A stretch of DNA of 64,000 nucleotides, from positions 5,270,001-5,334,000 of the forward strand of contig JAAXNY010000001.1 of assembly GCA_013420905.1 (NCBI GenBank), in the 5' to 3' direction. Numbering within the stretch: position 1 is the first letter of the stretch; the number at the start of each line of letters is the position of its first letter. This document shows positions 1 to 10,494 of this stretch, one piece after another. A program made the translations under genes and the position numbers. Source of the stretch: Collybia mongolica. Taxonomy: Eukaryota > Basidiomycota > Agaricomycetes > Agaricales > Clitocybaceae. The notes under the pieces are model-generated. The model searched no databases. It saw only the letters and a program-made list of their open reading frames with translations, and was not told the DNA's origin.

Positions 1-589
1 CATGAGCAGGCGACGGAGAAAGGCATGGCCCTCTGCAAGCTGAATAGAATGGTATTTATGCACGGCTCCTGAATGAAAGTGTTGATGGAATGTGCGCCGG
101 TGGCGTCGCCACCATGCACCATAAGGTATAAATGCGAAGTTGGAGTCCCAGTCCATACTAAGATCACGTTAATGGCAAGCTTCATTTTTGAACATATATA
201 TTGGCCTGCTCACAGGCCGAGGAGCATCGGCATTGGCGGCCGATCAGAGTAGTTGGCAGATCGCTTTTCTAGGATGTCGTTGGTTTTGGCACGAGAGCCG
301 AGAATGAGGAAACCCTGGCCGAAAACCTTGAAGTAGACCATGTCGCCTGCCGCAGATAACCAACATGTTTGCGGATTTCGACTTGCAAGGGTTGAGGTGA
401 CATACCATAGACCTTGAACCATTTATCGTATTGAAGCCAAGCGAATTTTCGGGGCATATCGAAGAAGTTGCCGATTATTGGGTAGCCCTTCGGACCAGGG
501 GGTAAGGGAAGCCCTGACCGCTTTCGGAAGGAGCGCCAAATAAACAGCGAAACTCCTACTATGATATATAGAAGAATGTTTGGGTGCAT
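1..589 (-). CDS. Cytochrome P450, copy 1 (5' part only, runs off the left edge)
   Basis: This is the N-terminal part of a membrane-anchored P450 monooxygenase. It has a short N-terminal membrane helix, a basic stop-transfer (FRKR) and the proline hinge LPLPPGPKGYPIIGN typical of microsomal P450s. Exons read from the minus strand are 589-406, 346-214 and 157 to beyond base 1, with exon 1 and 2 lengths (184 and 133 nt) identical to those of the second copy at 2024-4109. The residues WWRRHRRTFHQHF in exon 3 correspond to the helix C region. By comparison with copy 2, the window cuts exon 3 about 32 nt before its end, so the heme-binding part is not visible. The hinge and following segment resemble fungal OrdA-like (O-methylsterigmatocystin oxidoreductase-type) P450s of basidiomycetes; the substrate is unknown. 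It is a tandem paralogue of the next gene. Confidence 0.9.
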
Positions 590-963
590 GCTGGTGGAAG
601 ACAGGGTGTATTGCTATGAGGGGAAGAAGTGGAGAACACGGGATGCAAAGGTCAAGTCATTTATAACGGATGGCTCATGACCTTTACAGGAAATGAGTGT
701 TGCTGATAGGCACTTTACCCTTCTTTTACTACATATGAAGATTTAACTGAACTCCTGCTGACTCTTCCGACATGAATAATTGACGGTGGCGCTATTGGGA
801 ATCCGAATCCGTCGACCCCTCCTGCGGGATTAAAATTAGCAATGCCGCAAGACGGTCTGTCCCTATTCAGTCACAACGGAGTTTCCTAAAATGCTTTGAG
901 CTTGCCAAACCGTGTGCATCAAGATCGAGGAAAAATTTCCTCTATGTACGGTATATTGTTGCA

Positions 964-1000
964 TACACACACACACACACGCCGGGGGGGGGGGGGGGGG
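964..1000. repeat. CA microsatellite followed by a run of 17 G
   Basis: A run of CA dinucleotides at 964-980 is followed by GCC and 17 consecutive G at 984-1000. It lies upstream of P450 copy 1. The G run is prone to length variation and sequencing error. Confidence 0.9.
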
Positions 1001-1430
1001 AAACCTCCGAACGTCGTCATCAAGTTTGACACTGTTATTACGACAGACTGTTGGGTTCGTGGAGATGTTGTAAAAGCTTTGGGTTACACCGTGAAGTCGT
1101 GGTGGAAGGAGGTCCGCGGATGAAGTTCTCCGGTCTTGTCGCGCCTGTGCGAAGTTTGGAGCAATGTTTATGTGGCCAATTCGTGTAATAAGACATGGGA
1201 CCTACGAAATGTATCTTTGTGGCGTCACGATTAATCCGAACCCACCAGAGGGATTTGGACGGAATATCATTCAAAGACAAAAGGAGGCAAGAATTTGGTC
1301 ATTCTTTCAGTGGTCTGACGGCTCTCCTGTAAGCAATACACAACAAAGTATCAGAATGAGCAAAAACCAGGCAAATACCACAATAACGAAATGATTACAA
1401 TTATTTTTCATAGGACGATCTCAGTGTTCA

Positions 1431-1683
1431 CTACTGTCGAGTCTGCGTACGACTTGCTCCATATCTTCTGGATCCAAGGTCGACACTGGCTGAATGAGGG
1501 ACGAGTGTATGTGTATCCAAAGGTAGCTCAGCAAACTGGGCGAAAGAAAGGAAGCCAATACAACGCACCAGCAAGCGCCCGCTCTCACTCATCAACATCC
1601 CCAACATCAGGATCGAAGGACGACTCAACGTCAGAGCTGTGGATATGAACGTCGATATTTCTGGGCGACTGGTGACTTTCAAG
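1431..1683 (-). pseudogene. Decayed 3' copy of the Ser/Pro-rich gene at 5371-6316
   Basis: On the minus strand this stretch can be read as SSFDPDVGDVDE-stop-ERALAGALYW and ends near DMEQVVRRLDSSEH. It parallels SSFDPDIEDVNEWEQELAGVWY and the LEEVEEVARGLNE tail of the intact gene at 5371-5796. The Trp codon of the intact gene is TGA here, and the middle of the acidic region is missing. Only the part corresponding to exon 2 is present, so the duplication ended near the intron of that gene. No function is expected. It supports a tandem duplication that carried the P450 gene and part of its neighbour. Confidence 0.7.
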
Positions 1684-2023
1684 TTCCATACAAGGAGTTC
1701 AGATTCCGCCGTGTTCCGAATTCCGTAAATGAAGAGTGACAGTCGCGCGCGTCACGCGCGCCTGGTGGGATTGATCAGATGCACCTGGACGCGTTTGGTC
1801 GTCATTTTGGGTATTACACAGATCTTGGGAATCTGAACCCGATACGTATGATTATGCGCGGTACAATAGTAACTATCCCAATTATAGGGAAGCGACCCCC
1901 CTACTATACTGCAACGACGGGCGCGATACTCTATATACTACGGGCTCACTGTGGCAAACGAATCTATATATACAGATATATAATAGGGCCTTTCTTTATA
2001 AGAGATACTACATCAAAACAACT

Positions 2024-4109
2024 TCACTCTATTTCTTGCCCGCGGATAAGGGCTTCAGCTGCGCTTGAGCGTGGCTTGATACGGCAATTGAATGGGGCAG
2101 GGCCACTGGTCACGAAAGGAGCATGTCAATAACATGGGATGGGGGAATTCAAGATTTCTTACGCAATCATTCCCGATGTCACCGTAGGCTCGAGACGCAT
2201 TTCCTTCCCTTGGGCATCCACAGGGAGCTTGATATTGTATACAGAGAGGACAAGCGATATCATGGCGTATAAAGATTCATCGCTCAAATATCTCCCTGGG
2301 CAGATACTGCAAGAGAGGTCAATCGATGTCAGGCTGTATCGGGACGCCAAACCCACCGACGGCCGTATCCAAATGCTACTACGGATGGATTCTGCGCATC
2401 CGGGTCAAGTCTTCCATCCTTGAGCCAACGTTCGGGTTTGTATTCCTCGGGTGAAGGATACACTTCGGGATCATGTAGAATTGTCCTGAAAAGAGGAACC
2501 ATCAATAAACCACGACACGTAAGCTATGACCGGACCTCACCAGGCACACCCCAAGACAATGGTGCCTTTTGGGATCAAATAGCCATTGTACTCGTCGTCA
2601 TTACTGCACACATGGGAGGTCGCTATTTGCGCTTCAAAGTGAGATCAACTCGTTCAGGAAAGAAGTTTTACGTACCCATCGGAGCAACCGATTGCCATCT
2701 CATTGTCTCCTTAACCACAGCGTTAATGTATGGCAAAGAATCCCTGTCATAGAAATCCGGTAGTCTGTTCGACCCGATGACACTGTCGAGTTCGGCCTGA
2801 GCCTTTCGCTGAACGTCTGGATACATGGCCATTGCCAAGAAGAAGAATTGAAGAGCTGCGACCGTCTAAACATTTTTTTCATGTTGTTTAAGATCGTCGA
2901 TGAACCTGGACGAATTAACTTACGGTGTCAGCACCACCTAGTAAATCAGTTAGATTTGTTACTTTTTAATTGTCTGAAAGAGGGGGTTCTTACCAGCATA
3001 TGCAACAGCAGCGGTGTTCCGAGATATGCTCTCCTCTTCCGCGCGACGCGTATCATTCTCATCAGGCAATGCCTCAATCAAGGCCGTAGCCACTGATGGT
3101 ACCGCGTTACCTTGGCGCTATTGATATCCAAAGTCAGTAGTGTTATGAGCACTGATTAACAGACTAACGAGGGTTTCTTTAACGTGCGTGAAAGGCTTGA
3201 ATGCCATGTCGGTACTCAGTTTCTTCCACTTAGCAGCTTCTCTTTTGAAACCAGCACCAGGCATCCAACTTGGCACGTATTTCAAGACCGGTAACAAATC
3301 GACTAGAAAGCGGCCCGGGATACCTGCTTGAGACAACCCGTGCAGAGCTTCTTCGGCGGTGGTAACATATGGGTCGTCCGAGTCTGACACCTTGATCCCG
3401 TAGGTTATGTTCATAATTATAGCCGCAAAGAGACTACTTAAGGTTCAGTCACATGATGGTCAGAGAACAGCGAAAAAACGCACTGTCGAATATGATGCCT
3501 GAAGTTTTCGGGTGTCACAAGCAAACGGCGGAGAAATTCGTAGCCCTCCGTAAGTTGAATTGGGTGGTATCTACGGACAGCACCTGAGTGGAAGTGCTGA
3601 TGGAATGTGCGTCGATGACGTCGCCACCATGAACCATAAGGTATAAAGGCGAAGTTGGAGTCCCAGCTCATACTATGATCAGGCTACTAGTAAGCCTCGT
3701 TTCCAAATGTATATACTAGCCCACAGGCTCAACTTACAGGTCGAGCAACATCGGCATCGACGGGCGATCAGAGTAGTTGGCAGATCGCTTTTCCAGGATG
3801 TCAGTGGTTTTGGAAAGAGAACCAAGAATGAGAAAACCCTGGCCAAAAACCTGGAAGTAGACCATGTCACCTGTCGGAAATCAGTGAATATGATGTGTTC
3901 ATGGTCTTCACTTGAGAAGACATACCATAGACCTTGAACCACTTATCGTATTCAAGCCAAGCGAATTGCCGGGGCATATCAAAGACGTTGCCAATAATTG
4001 GATAGCCCTTTGGACCAGGAGGCAAAGGGAGCCCTGGTCGCTTCCGAAAGGCGCGCCACAAGAATAGCGAGACTATCGCGATAACACATAGATAAAGTTG
4101 TGAACCCAT
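2024..4109 (-). CDS. Cytochrome P450, copy 2 (complete, 11 exons)
   Basis: A complete microsomal P450 monooxygenase of 509 residues when spliced. Exons (minus strand) are 4109-3926, 3870-3738, 3672-3484, 3436-3169, 3117-2994, 2937-2924, 2865-2676, 2622-2550, 2485-2357, 2306-2163 and 2105-2024; their summed length is 1530 nt, a multiple of three. The family signatures are intact after splicing: N-terminal anchor and LPLPPGPKGYPIIGN hinge, I-helix AGGADTT, K-helix ETMRW (ExxR), PERW, and the heme loop AFGYGRRICPG with its Cys ligand. The heme loop is interrupted by an intron exactly within RRIC, and the I-helix core lies in a 14-nt micro-exon. It resembles OrdA-like fungal P450s and probably acts at the ER in secondary or xenobiotic metabolism. 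Substrate cannot be inferred. Confidence 0.93.
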
Positions 4110-5370
4110 GCCGATGAAAGATAGGTTGTATTGTTATGGAGGGGGAGAATTAGAGGGTATGAAGTGCAAAGGTCAAGTCGCTTATAACTGGGGGATTATG
4201 ACCTTCTAGGAATGTAAGCCGCGGAGAGACATCTAACCCTTCTTTCACTACATGTGTACAGGGCTCACTGACAGATAACTGCAGAATAGAGAGTCATGGA
4301 GGGTCGAACGAGATGTGATGGGAACCGACTTAATAGGAAGCCCCAAAGGACGGTAACCTCCACTGCGACAATACAATCGCTTCAGGGATTCTCGGAAGCG
4401 TTCCCGGAGTCAAACATGTCGATATTTGCTGGGTGTAGTAATCGAGAGCTGTCTGTGAAGTCGTGGACACGACTATGATGCTTCCGCGGTGGCATTTTTG
4501 GCGTGTTTTCCTGTATATGGTATTCTTTTTTGATTTCGTTTACGCTCCGCTTGGTGAACGCCAGCCTCTGGTCCATAGTTTTGGAACGCTTGACTCCTCT
4601 GACATAGATCGTTAAGGGTAACGGCTTTTAGGATGTTATCGACACTTCTTAGCGGAATCACATCAAGGGGGCCGTGAGATGGATCAATCTTGTTCGGCCG
4701 CACCGGGACCTAACCTTCTGTGATAATCAGGGTCAGGATAAAGCCGCCCCAACGTACGATGGGATACAGAGGAATCTAAAGCAATACAGTTGTTTGACAG
4801 AACCCTCTACAGGGCGAAATTCGGTATCCACATGACCGACCGCGACGTCGCCGAATTTGACACTGTCGTTAGCGAGATATTAGGGACGCTTTGCGACTCC
4901 ACGAAATTGGCCTTACTCTGGTTCTGGCATTCCAAGCGGCTGGAACGAGCAAATTAGCCAATAGGAAGGCTTGCATCTATCACGTCGCAATTTTTTACGT
5001 TTGCAAAACGTCTTTGTTGTTGCCATCGGTGGAGATTTCTGGTCATATCGTGGGATCGCGGCGGAAGGGAGTTCGCGGGTGGTCTAGAGTCGCGTCTGCG
5101 AAGTTTAGTACAATGCTCATGTGGTTAATTAACAATGATGGGACCTAGGCCTGTATATCAGATATGCCGTTATTGCGTCATGACTTGCCGACGTGCGGAA
5201 CCCACCAATATACAGATAAAAATAGAGGTTTCTGTCATTTGTTAACAATTGTCTGAAAGCCTGTCAAACGTGTATCCATAACATGATATTATAATGAGCA
5301 TAAACCGAGTAAATACAACAATAACGATACAAATACATGTTAGGCCCGAGCTCCAAGATCTATGACCGCT
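4110..5370. other. Gene-free stretch between P450 copy 2 and the next gene
   Basis: No supported gene. The first 140 bases resemble the P450 copy 1 upstream region. The part at about 4845-5340 is the duplicated block shared with about 1004-1400. Short open frames at 4296-4703 have no recognisable domain and no counterpart in the left copy. Confidence 0.6.
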
Positions 5371-6316
5371 TCATAGTTCCATCTCAACGTCCTCCATCTC
5401 ATTAAGCCCCCGTGCGACCTCCTCTACCTCTTCTAGATCACTCCAATTGAATAGATCTTTTTCAGCAATATCCTCAAAGTCGGCCAGCGCCGCACGCTTA
5501 GCACATTCTTCGGCATACGCCTCAAGTTCTTCATCCTCGAGGTCGACGGGAGTAAGTTCTTCCGTGACCCCAACACTAATCAACTGAGAGCCGTGTGTAT
5601 GGGCATCTAAGAAATCAAAAGGCAGATCAGTATGTTGAACACAAGAAAGAGGGTACCACACACCAGCAAGCTCCTGTTCCCACTCGTTAACATCTTCGAT
5701 ATCAGGGTCAAAGGATGACCCAACGTCAAGAGCATAAGAGACTCTATATGAATGTCGAGTTTTCCGGTTGACATTAGACATTATCCTGCGAAAGAGCTAA
5801 GAAGCCGTGAGAAGGCGGCCCGAGTCCGAAACCATTGAGACTCACCTCGTCGTCCATGATGCTGTTGTCATCTTCCTCGTCGTCGTCGTCCATGGTGTCG
5901 TCAAAACCATCACTGCTTAAATCATATCTCCTTCCCCTGATAGCCTTCTCCCGTGCCTTTGCTGCCCTTGCAAAACACTTGGCCTTAAATTTCTCCCTAA
6001 GGAAGCTTTTCTGGGGGTCCTGAACAGGGGTTGACGCGGCACTTCCGCTGTAAAACACAGACCCGTCACTCGAGCTAATGGCACGCGCGCTCAGAAAAGT
6101 ATTCGATGAAGACGCAACGGGAGTGCTAGGGGTCCTGTTTTTGTATTGTGACCGACGTCGCGCTTGAACTGCTGCCACAGGAGACGATTTTGGAGTGCTC
6201 GGTGAAGCAAGCGGTGAAGAGTTAATAGGTCTGAAGTTTGGTGCTAGAACTGAGTGTTTCGAATGTTGTGATGACACTGGCGTTGAAGGAAAGTGCAAAG
6301 GACTTGAGTGCTGCAT
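5371..6316 (-). CDS. Ser/Thr/Pro-rich protein with an acidic tail, function unknown
   Basis: Two exons, 6316-5846 and 5796-5371, with a 49-bp GT-AG intron, give a 298-residue protein. The intron end was placed at CTTCTTAG (plus 5797) because this keeps the frame open; the later CAG would give an early stop. The start at 6316 has ACCACA before ATG; an in-frame ATG at 6376 is possible. Residues 1-100 are low complexity with repeated TP/SP pairs (SSPLASPSTPKSSP), which suggests kinase target sites. Next comes a basic stretch with RARKAREKAIRGRR-like character, then an aspartate/glutamate run (DDDDEEDD) and an acidic C-terminus. I recognise no domain. A broken copy of exon 2 lies at 1431-1683. 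Confidence 0.75.
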
Positions 6317-7204
6317 TGTGGTTATGGTAGGTGTGAATGAACGAGACTCAGAATCTGCAGTGCAATAAACAAACAAACAATAACTTCGCGCCTGGTCACG
6401 TCACGATGGCCGCACGGTCGCGTGTCTCCGCCAAAACCGTAAGTTCTCTTTATTATCCGTCATTGGACATGCATACTACATCGCTAAAGCGAAATGAACC
6501 AACCCTATCGTGTATGATCACTATATCAGATTATGTTTGGTTGTACTAGCGCCGAGCACGACCCTTGCTAAATCCCAATGGTTTTTTTTCGCAGGACACA
6601 CCGCGGGGGGAATGATTGAAGCCCGTCCTTTCACGCCATGGAGGCCAGAAACGTATGTTAGTGAATAGATCCATCCATACAGTGAGCACTCTAAAAGTGA
6701 GTCTTGTGGGTCCCCAAATTTGAGGTCTCCACTACCAGTTCGGGAAACAATGCCGGTATGTAGGCAAGCACATCTTCTCCTGCTTCTGGTTAAGTATACT
6801 TATGTAGCCTAGCTTAGCCTACTTCCCCAGATCTTCATTACGCAACTTCCTAAACACGTTGCTTTAATATAGTGGACTTGTAGCGGACTGACATACGTAT
6901 TGGAACTCCTTCGAAGTATGATGTAACAAGAAAATTCAAGTTAGCTGTTAATAATGACCAGTACACTGCAAAACCAACAAGACGTAGCAGTGAAGGTCAA
7001 TGGATCCTCTAGCAAGTACCATTCAATTTCACTGAACCTGAGGGTGACGAATAAGATTAGGGGGTGGCGCGGCATGTCCGGGTGTTTCCGCATCTGTCAA
7101 TGCCGTCGGCTAGTTTTTTCCTTGTCCTCGTCCAGGTCAGCCCACTCCCACATATAATAAGCTAGCTTCCCCCCTTCACGCTCTTTTATCACCCTCTATC
7201 CAAG
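6317..7204. other. Intergenic region with the promoter of the Kre9-like gene
   Basis: No supported gene. A TATA-like box (ATATAATAA, 7152-7160) lies about 45-53 bases before the start at 7205, in a CT-rich stretch (CCCCCCTTCACGCTC-like) typical of highly expressed fungal genes. Confidence 0.55.
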
Positions 7205-7992
7205 ATGGTTATGGTATCCCGCATCGCTCTTCTCACTACTACTGCTGCTCTATTCGGTGTCGCATTAGGAGAATTCGCAATCACAAACCCTTCAAAGGAC
7301 TCGTGGTGGGGTACGTCAGCTCCTTAAGCTTATTAGAATTGAGTGTCTGATTATCACTCCATCTTCAACACTCGAACGTATCTAGTCGCTGGATCTCAGA
7401 ATGTACTGACATGGAATTGCAAGGAAACCACTCACGCAACGTTCACCGCCCTGTGAGAATTTCTCCTTTTTCCATGAAACTAGCATCCTTTAAACTTCAA
7501 CCTTCTGTGAAGTATCGCTAACAAGGTCAGATTATATTACCGCTATGCGCTGCCTCCTAATCACCGTTCTCATAGGACCCCAAAATCTTGGTTGCGCCCA
7601 TGGCATTCATTGGGATCGTAAACAACTTTGATTGCTCAAAAACTATCACTCAAGACCAGGCGAGCCAAGCAGCAGGAACGGGTTACACAATTCAGCTGGC
7701 AAATCCCCTGAATTCTACAGAGGTTGCCCATTCTCGTTATCCATGGAAGATTCAATGCTGAACCAGCTTTCAGGTATATATTACCTCTGATGAGTTTGAG
7801 ATCAAGCCTCTGGGATCCGCCTACCCCACTACAATGACTCCCTCCGGGACTGGAACGTCGGGCAATAGCACGTCACCCACCGGCTCATCCAATTCCACTT
7901 CTCCCGCCAACTCCAATGCGGCATCTTCTTTTACATCGTTCAGCTTTGGCTTTGCCGCTATCGGAGCTATCCTCGGACTCGTAGTTGCTTAG
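7205..7992 (+). CDS. Kre9/Knh1-like Ser/Thr-rich GPI-anchored cell wall protein
   Basis: A secreted, probably GPI-anchored wall protein of 183 residues. Exons are 7205-7310, 7386-7452, 7513-7525, 7576-7722 and 7774-7992; they sum to 552 nt and stay in frame. It begins with a signal peptide (hydrophobic core ALLTTTAALFGVALG). The Kre9/Knh1 N-terminal-like domain follows: FAITNPSKDSWWVAGSQNVL, TWNC and later TGYTIQLANPLNSTEVYIT. Then a Ser/Thr/Asn linker and a C-terminal hydrophobic tail (FGFAAIGAILGLVVA) suited to GPI transfer. Exon 3 is only 13 nt (encoding part of LIANK) and is needed to keep both frame and family sequence. The fourth intron starts with the unusual donor GTTGCC. Family members are linked to beta-glucan assembly in yeast; the exact role here is unknown. 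Confidence 0.88.
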
Positions 7993-8738
7993 GATATGTT
8001 TCTGTTTTCCTATAGGACCTTTTATACCATGGTGATCCTTTGTACCTCACTGTTGCTGCTACTACCTCCGTTCCTCTATCACTGACGATTCAGGTACAGT
8101 GTACCGTACAACCCCCGCCACCCACGTTCTTTACCTAATGCCCACTATATCGGCCCCCTGTACGCCACTGTTGTACCACTCCTGAATCATGCTTTTTTCG
8201 ACTATCGGCGTCAAAGATCACGCTGGGCCCCTTGGCAATTGCAGCGTTCCTGGACATGTGGCTTTATATGGGTCTATTTGACCTGCTTTCGGAGTGAGCC
8301 TAATGTCCAGGGTCCACACCATTCTTGCCATCTGTCAAAGTAATGTTCTGAATGAAACTGGGACATATTTCTGGTCATTCCTGGAACTCCTCTTGGTGCA
8401 ACCCGCGCCGTCGCTCGTCTCAGCGTCGAAAAAAGCGCAACTCTTTACAAGATCACAGTCCCATCAAGTTCATCAGAGCAGCTTTTTTTCGGCCCTACGG
8501 CCTACGTCCATATGGGCTCCGTGATATCGATCCCCAAATGAGAGCCCCAAGATGATTGAGTTATAACCTATGAAGGTGCTTCTTTTGCTTCTCTCGAACG
8601 CTGTTTATTCCCCCTTTGCCTATATTTACGTCCCACTGGGTTGGACGCTGTGCTACGAATGCTCTAGGGCTTTCGATTGCACATTGACGATTGGTTTGAC
8701 GTTAACGGATTCCAGCACCCAGCGGATCGGCCAATTCC
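7993..8738. other. Gene-free stretch downstream of the Kre9-like gene
   Basis: No supported gene. Open frames at about 8290-8555 have no recognisable domain. It includes the 3' end of the upstream gene and the promoter of the next one. Confidence 0.5.
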
Positions 8739-10494
8739 ATGACTGAACTGACCGTGAGTGATTTCCAAAGCCTGTGAGCACATAATTCGAATCCGATCAC
8801 AAAAGACACGGGGTGTGCTAACGGACCGACAATCAACAGGAGCGTAAATTATTATATGACCCTCATCTCATTCAGTCAGTTCTGATATCTATTAACTCTC
8901 TGCCGCCGGAAACTAACAGGATCTGCCTCTCGCCCTTGTTTGTGTCAGCCCTGCTTATCCATGAATATTTCCTTACCTTCACGATGGAGGTTGAGCGGTT
9001 CTGGGGTCCAAAACGACTTACATGGGCTGTCTTCTTTTTTTACCTCAATCGCTATCTTACCCTATTTGGCCACCTGCCCGTCATTGTTGAATTTTTCTGG
9101 CATTCGACGGCAGACAGTAAACGTCAGGTGAGTCATCAAAAAAGTGGTAATCAGGCACTCATTCAACTCTTTATAACATCGAATAAAGATGTCAGTTATC
9201 TCACTGCGTCTATCTCTGCTGCCAAGCTCACGTTGTCCACTAGCTGTCATGACCTCCAGTCCTATCACCAATATTTCGCAGTCACCGTGCAAATATGGGT
9301 ATCAAGTAAGTGCCGATTGGCGTGTACACCCTCAGTCTGGTCTCAAGTTCTATAGCCTTGTTGATCATGCGGATGTACGCTCTTTATGATCGAAGCCGTC
9401 GGATTCTCGCTTTGTTCCTTGGCGTGGCACTAACCGCTGTTATCGTCGCTTGCGTGAGACCCAACACTCTTCTCGCCACAATTTCCTCCAACCTGGTCGA
9501 TTTTACAGTGGTCAATATTTACAGGAAAGGAGGAAGGACCGACCCCAGAGTATTTTTTGCCCGTGGGTTGTCCAGCATCGCTCTCTCATCACGCGTGAGT
9601 GACCCCACCTGTCATCATTATTCTGGCTTACCTCCCCACTTTGATAGCGCCACAAGTCTGCACTAATCTTGAAGATTAAATATCACACTTATTTTTGTAT
9701 ATATAGGACTTGCCGCAGCCTGGGGTGGAATGTTGGTTTTCGACACCTTGGTCTTCTTGATGACAGTCTATAAGTCGCTACTCTTCCGCCAGACGAGTGG
9801 TATGAACCTCCTCACGTTAATGCTTCGAGATGGTGAGCTTGAGGAACTCTGTAAGCTGGCTCAAGTTACCAAAAAGCCATGCAGGATCGATATACTTCGG
9901 AGTCATGATTGCCTCTAATCTCGCGAATATTTTGACATTTGTAGTGAGTTAGGTATTCTTTTATCTAGCCAATTGTCGCTCACGACCGAAGGTCTAAGTA
10001 TGGTGGTGTGAGTTGATTGTAGCTCACGCCCAACTCAAACACACTCTAACCCCAATTTCAGTTATTCGCTCGAGGCGTAGGAACAACCTTCACGAACGTG
10101 TGCGTACGTTCAACCGCTTTTTGCACACTAAATTGAAACCTAACACAGGATATCTTCCATAATGATAACTCGATTAATGCTCAACCTACGTGACCCAAAA
10201 TTGTCCTTGGGCTCTCAACGCTCAACGTCAATCACCGGGCCCGTTTTCCGAACCCGTGAGGTTGTTTCCACATTGGTAGATCTTCGCACCCAAGATACGG
10301 AGTTCACAGATGTCCCGCAGTGGTCACGCCATTATAATACTGGTTTCAGTGAAGATGAATATCGAGGACCTAACAGGAGTGCAGGTGTGTTGAGAACTTG
10401 TGGTGACAAATATTCGTTGCTGACAAAGCTTGGGTTGGATGTAGAGTTAGATATGGGGCTTGTACCAAGAAATCCGACCATGACAAGACCTTAG
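8739..10494 (+). CDS. DUF6533-type multi-pass membrane protein (exon model partly resolved)
   Basis: A member of the large basidiomycete family with a DUF6533 N-terminal domain and about seven membrane helices. Recognisable pieces in order are: FVSALLIHEYFLTFTMEVER with FWGPKR (about 8935-9010), SYHQYF.VTVQIWV (9259-9300), IALLIMRMYALYDRSRRIL (9350-9410), a loop piece with GCPASLSHH (9520-9595), GMLVFDTLVFLMTVYKSL (9729-9780), LLTLMLRDGSIYFGVMIASN, and the tail ARGVGTTFTNVISSIM plus RLMLNLRDP ending at 10494. Several junctions are clear, such as RDG/SIYFG across 9831-9881. The junctions near 9300 and 9600-9705 need weak or unusual splice sites, so the gene may be slightly decayed. The start at 8739 is a guess. 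Function of the family is unknown. Two paralogues lie at 20.6-24.6 kb. Confidence 0.65.

Larger units (their letters stand above)
1..1690. repeat. Left copy of a segmental tandem duplication (partner 2024-5790)
   Basis: The P450 exons at 1-589 match those at 3484-4109. The upstream block at about 1004-1290 matches about 4845-5160: shared islands include TTTGACACTGT, a GAAGTTT.G.ACAATG.T.ATGTGG-like stretch and ATGGGACCTA. The block at about 1290-1685 matches about 5225-5785, including the 3' part of the neighbouring gene. Order and orientation are the same in both copies. The two copies differ by many substitutions and by extra sequence at about 4290-4840 in the right copy, so the duplication is old. 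The left boundary is outside the window. Confidence 0.75.

Noticed and set aside
2307..2356. P450 copy 2 judged broken at the heme loop (DLSCSICPG or an in-frame stop)
   Set aside because: A 50-bp GT-AG intron lies exactly there; removing it restores AFGYGRRICPG, so the gene is intact.
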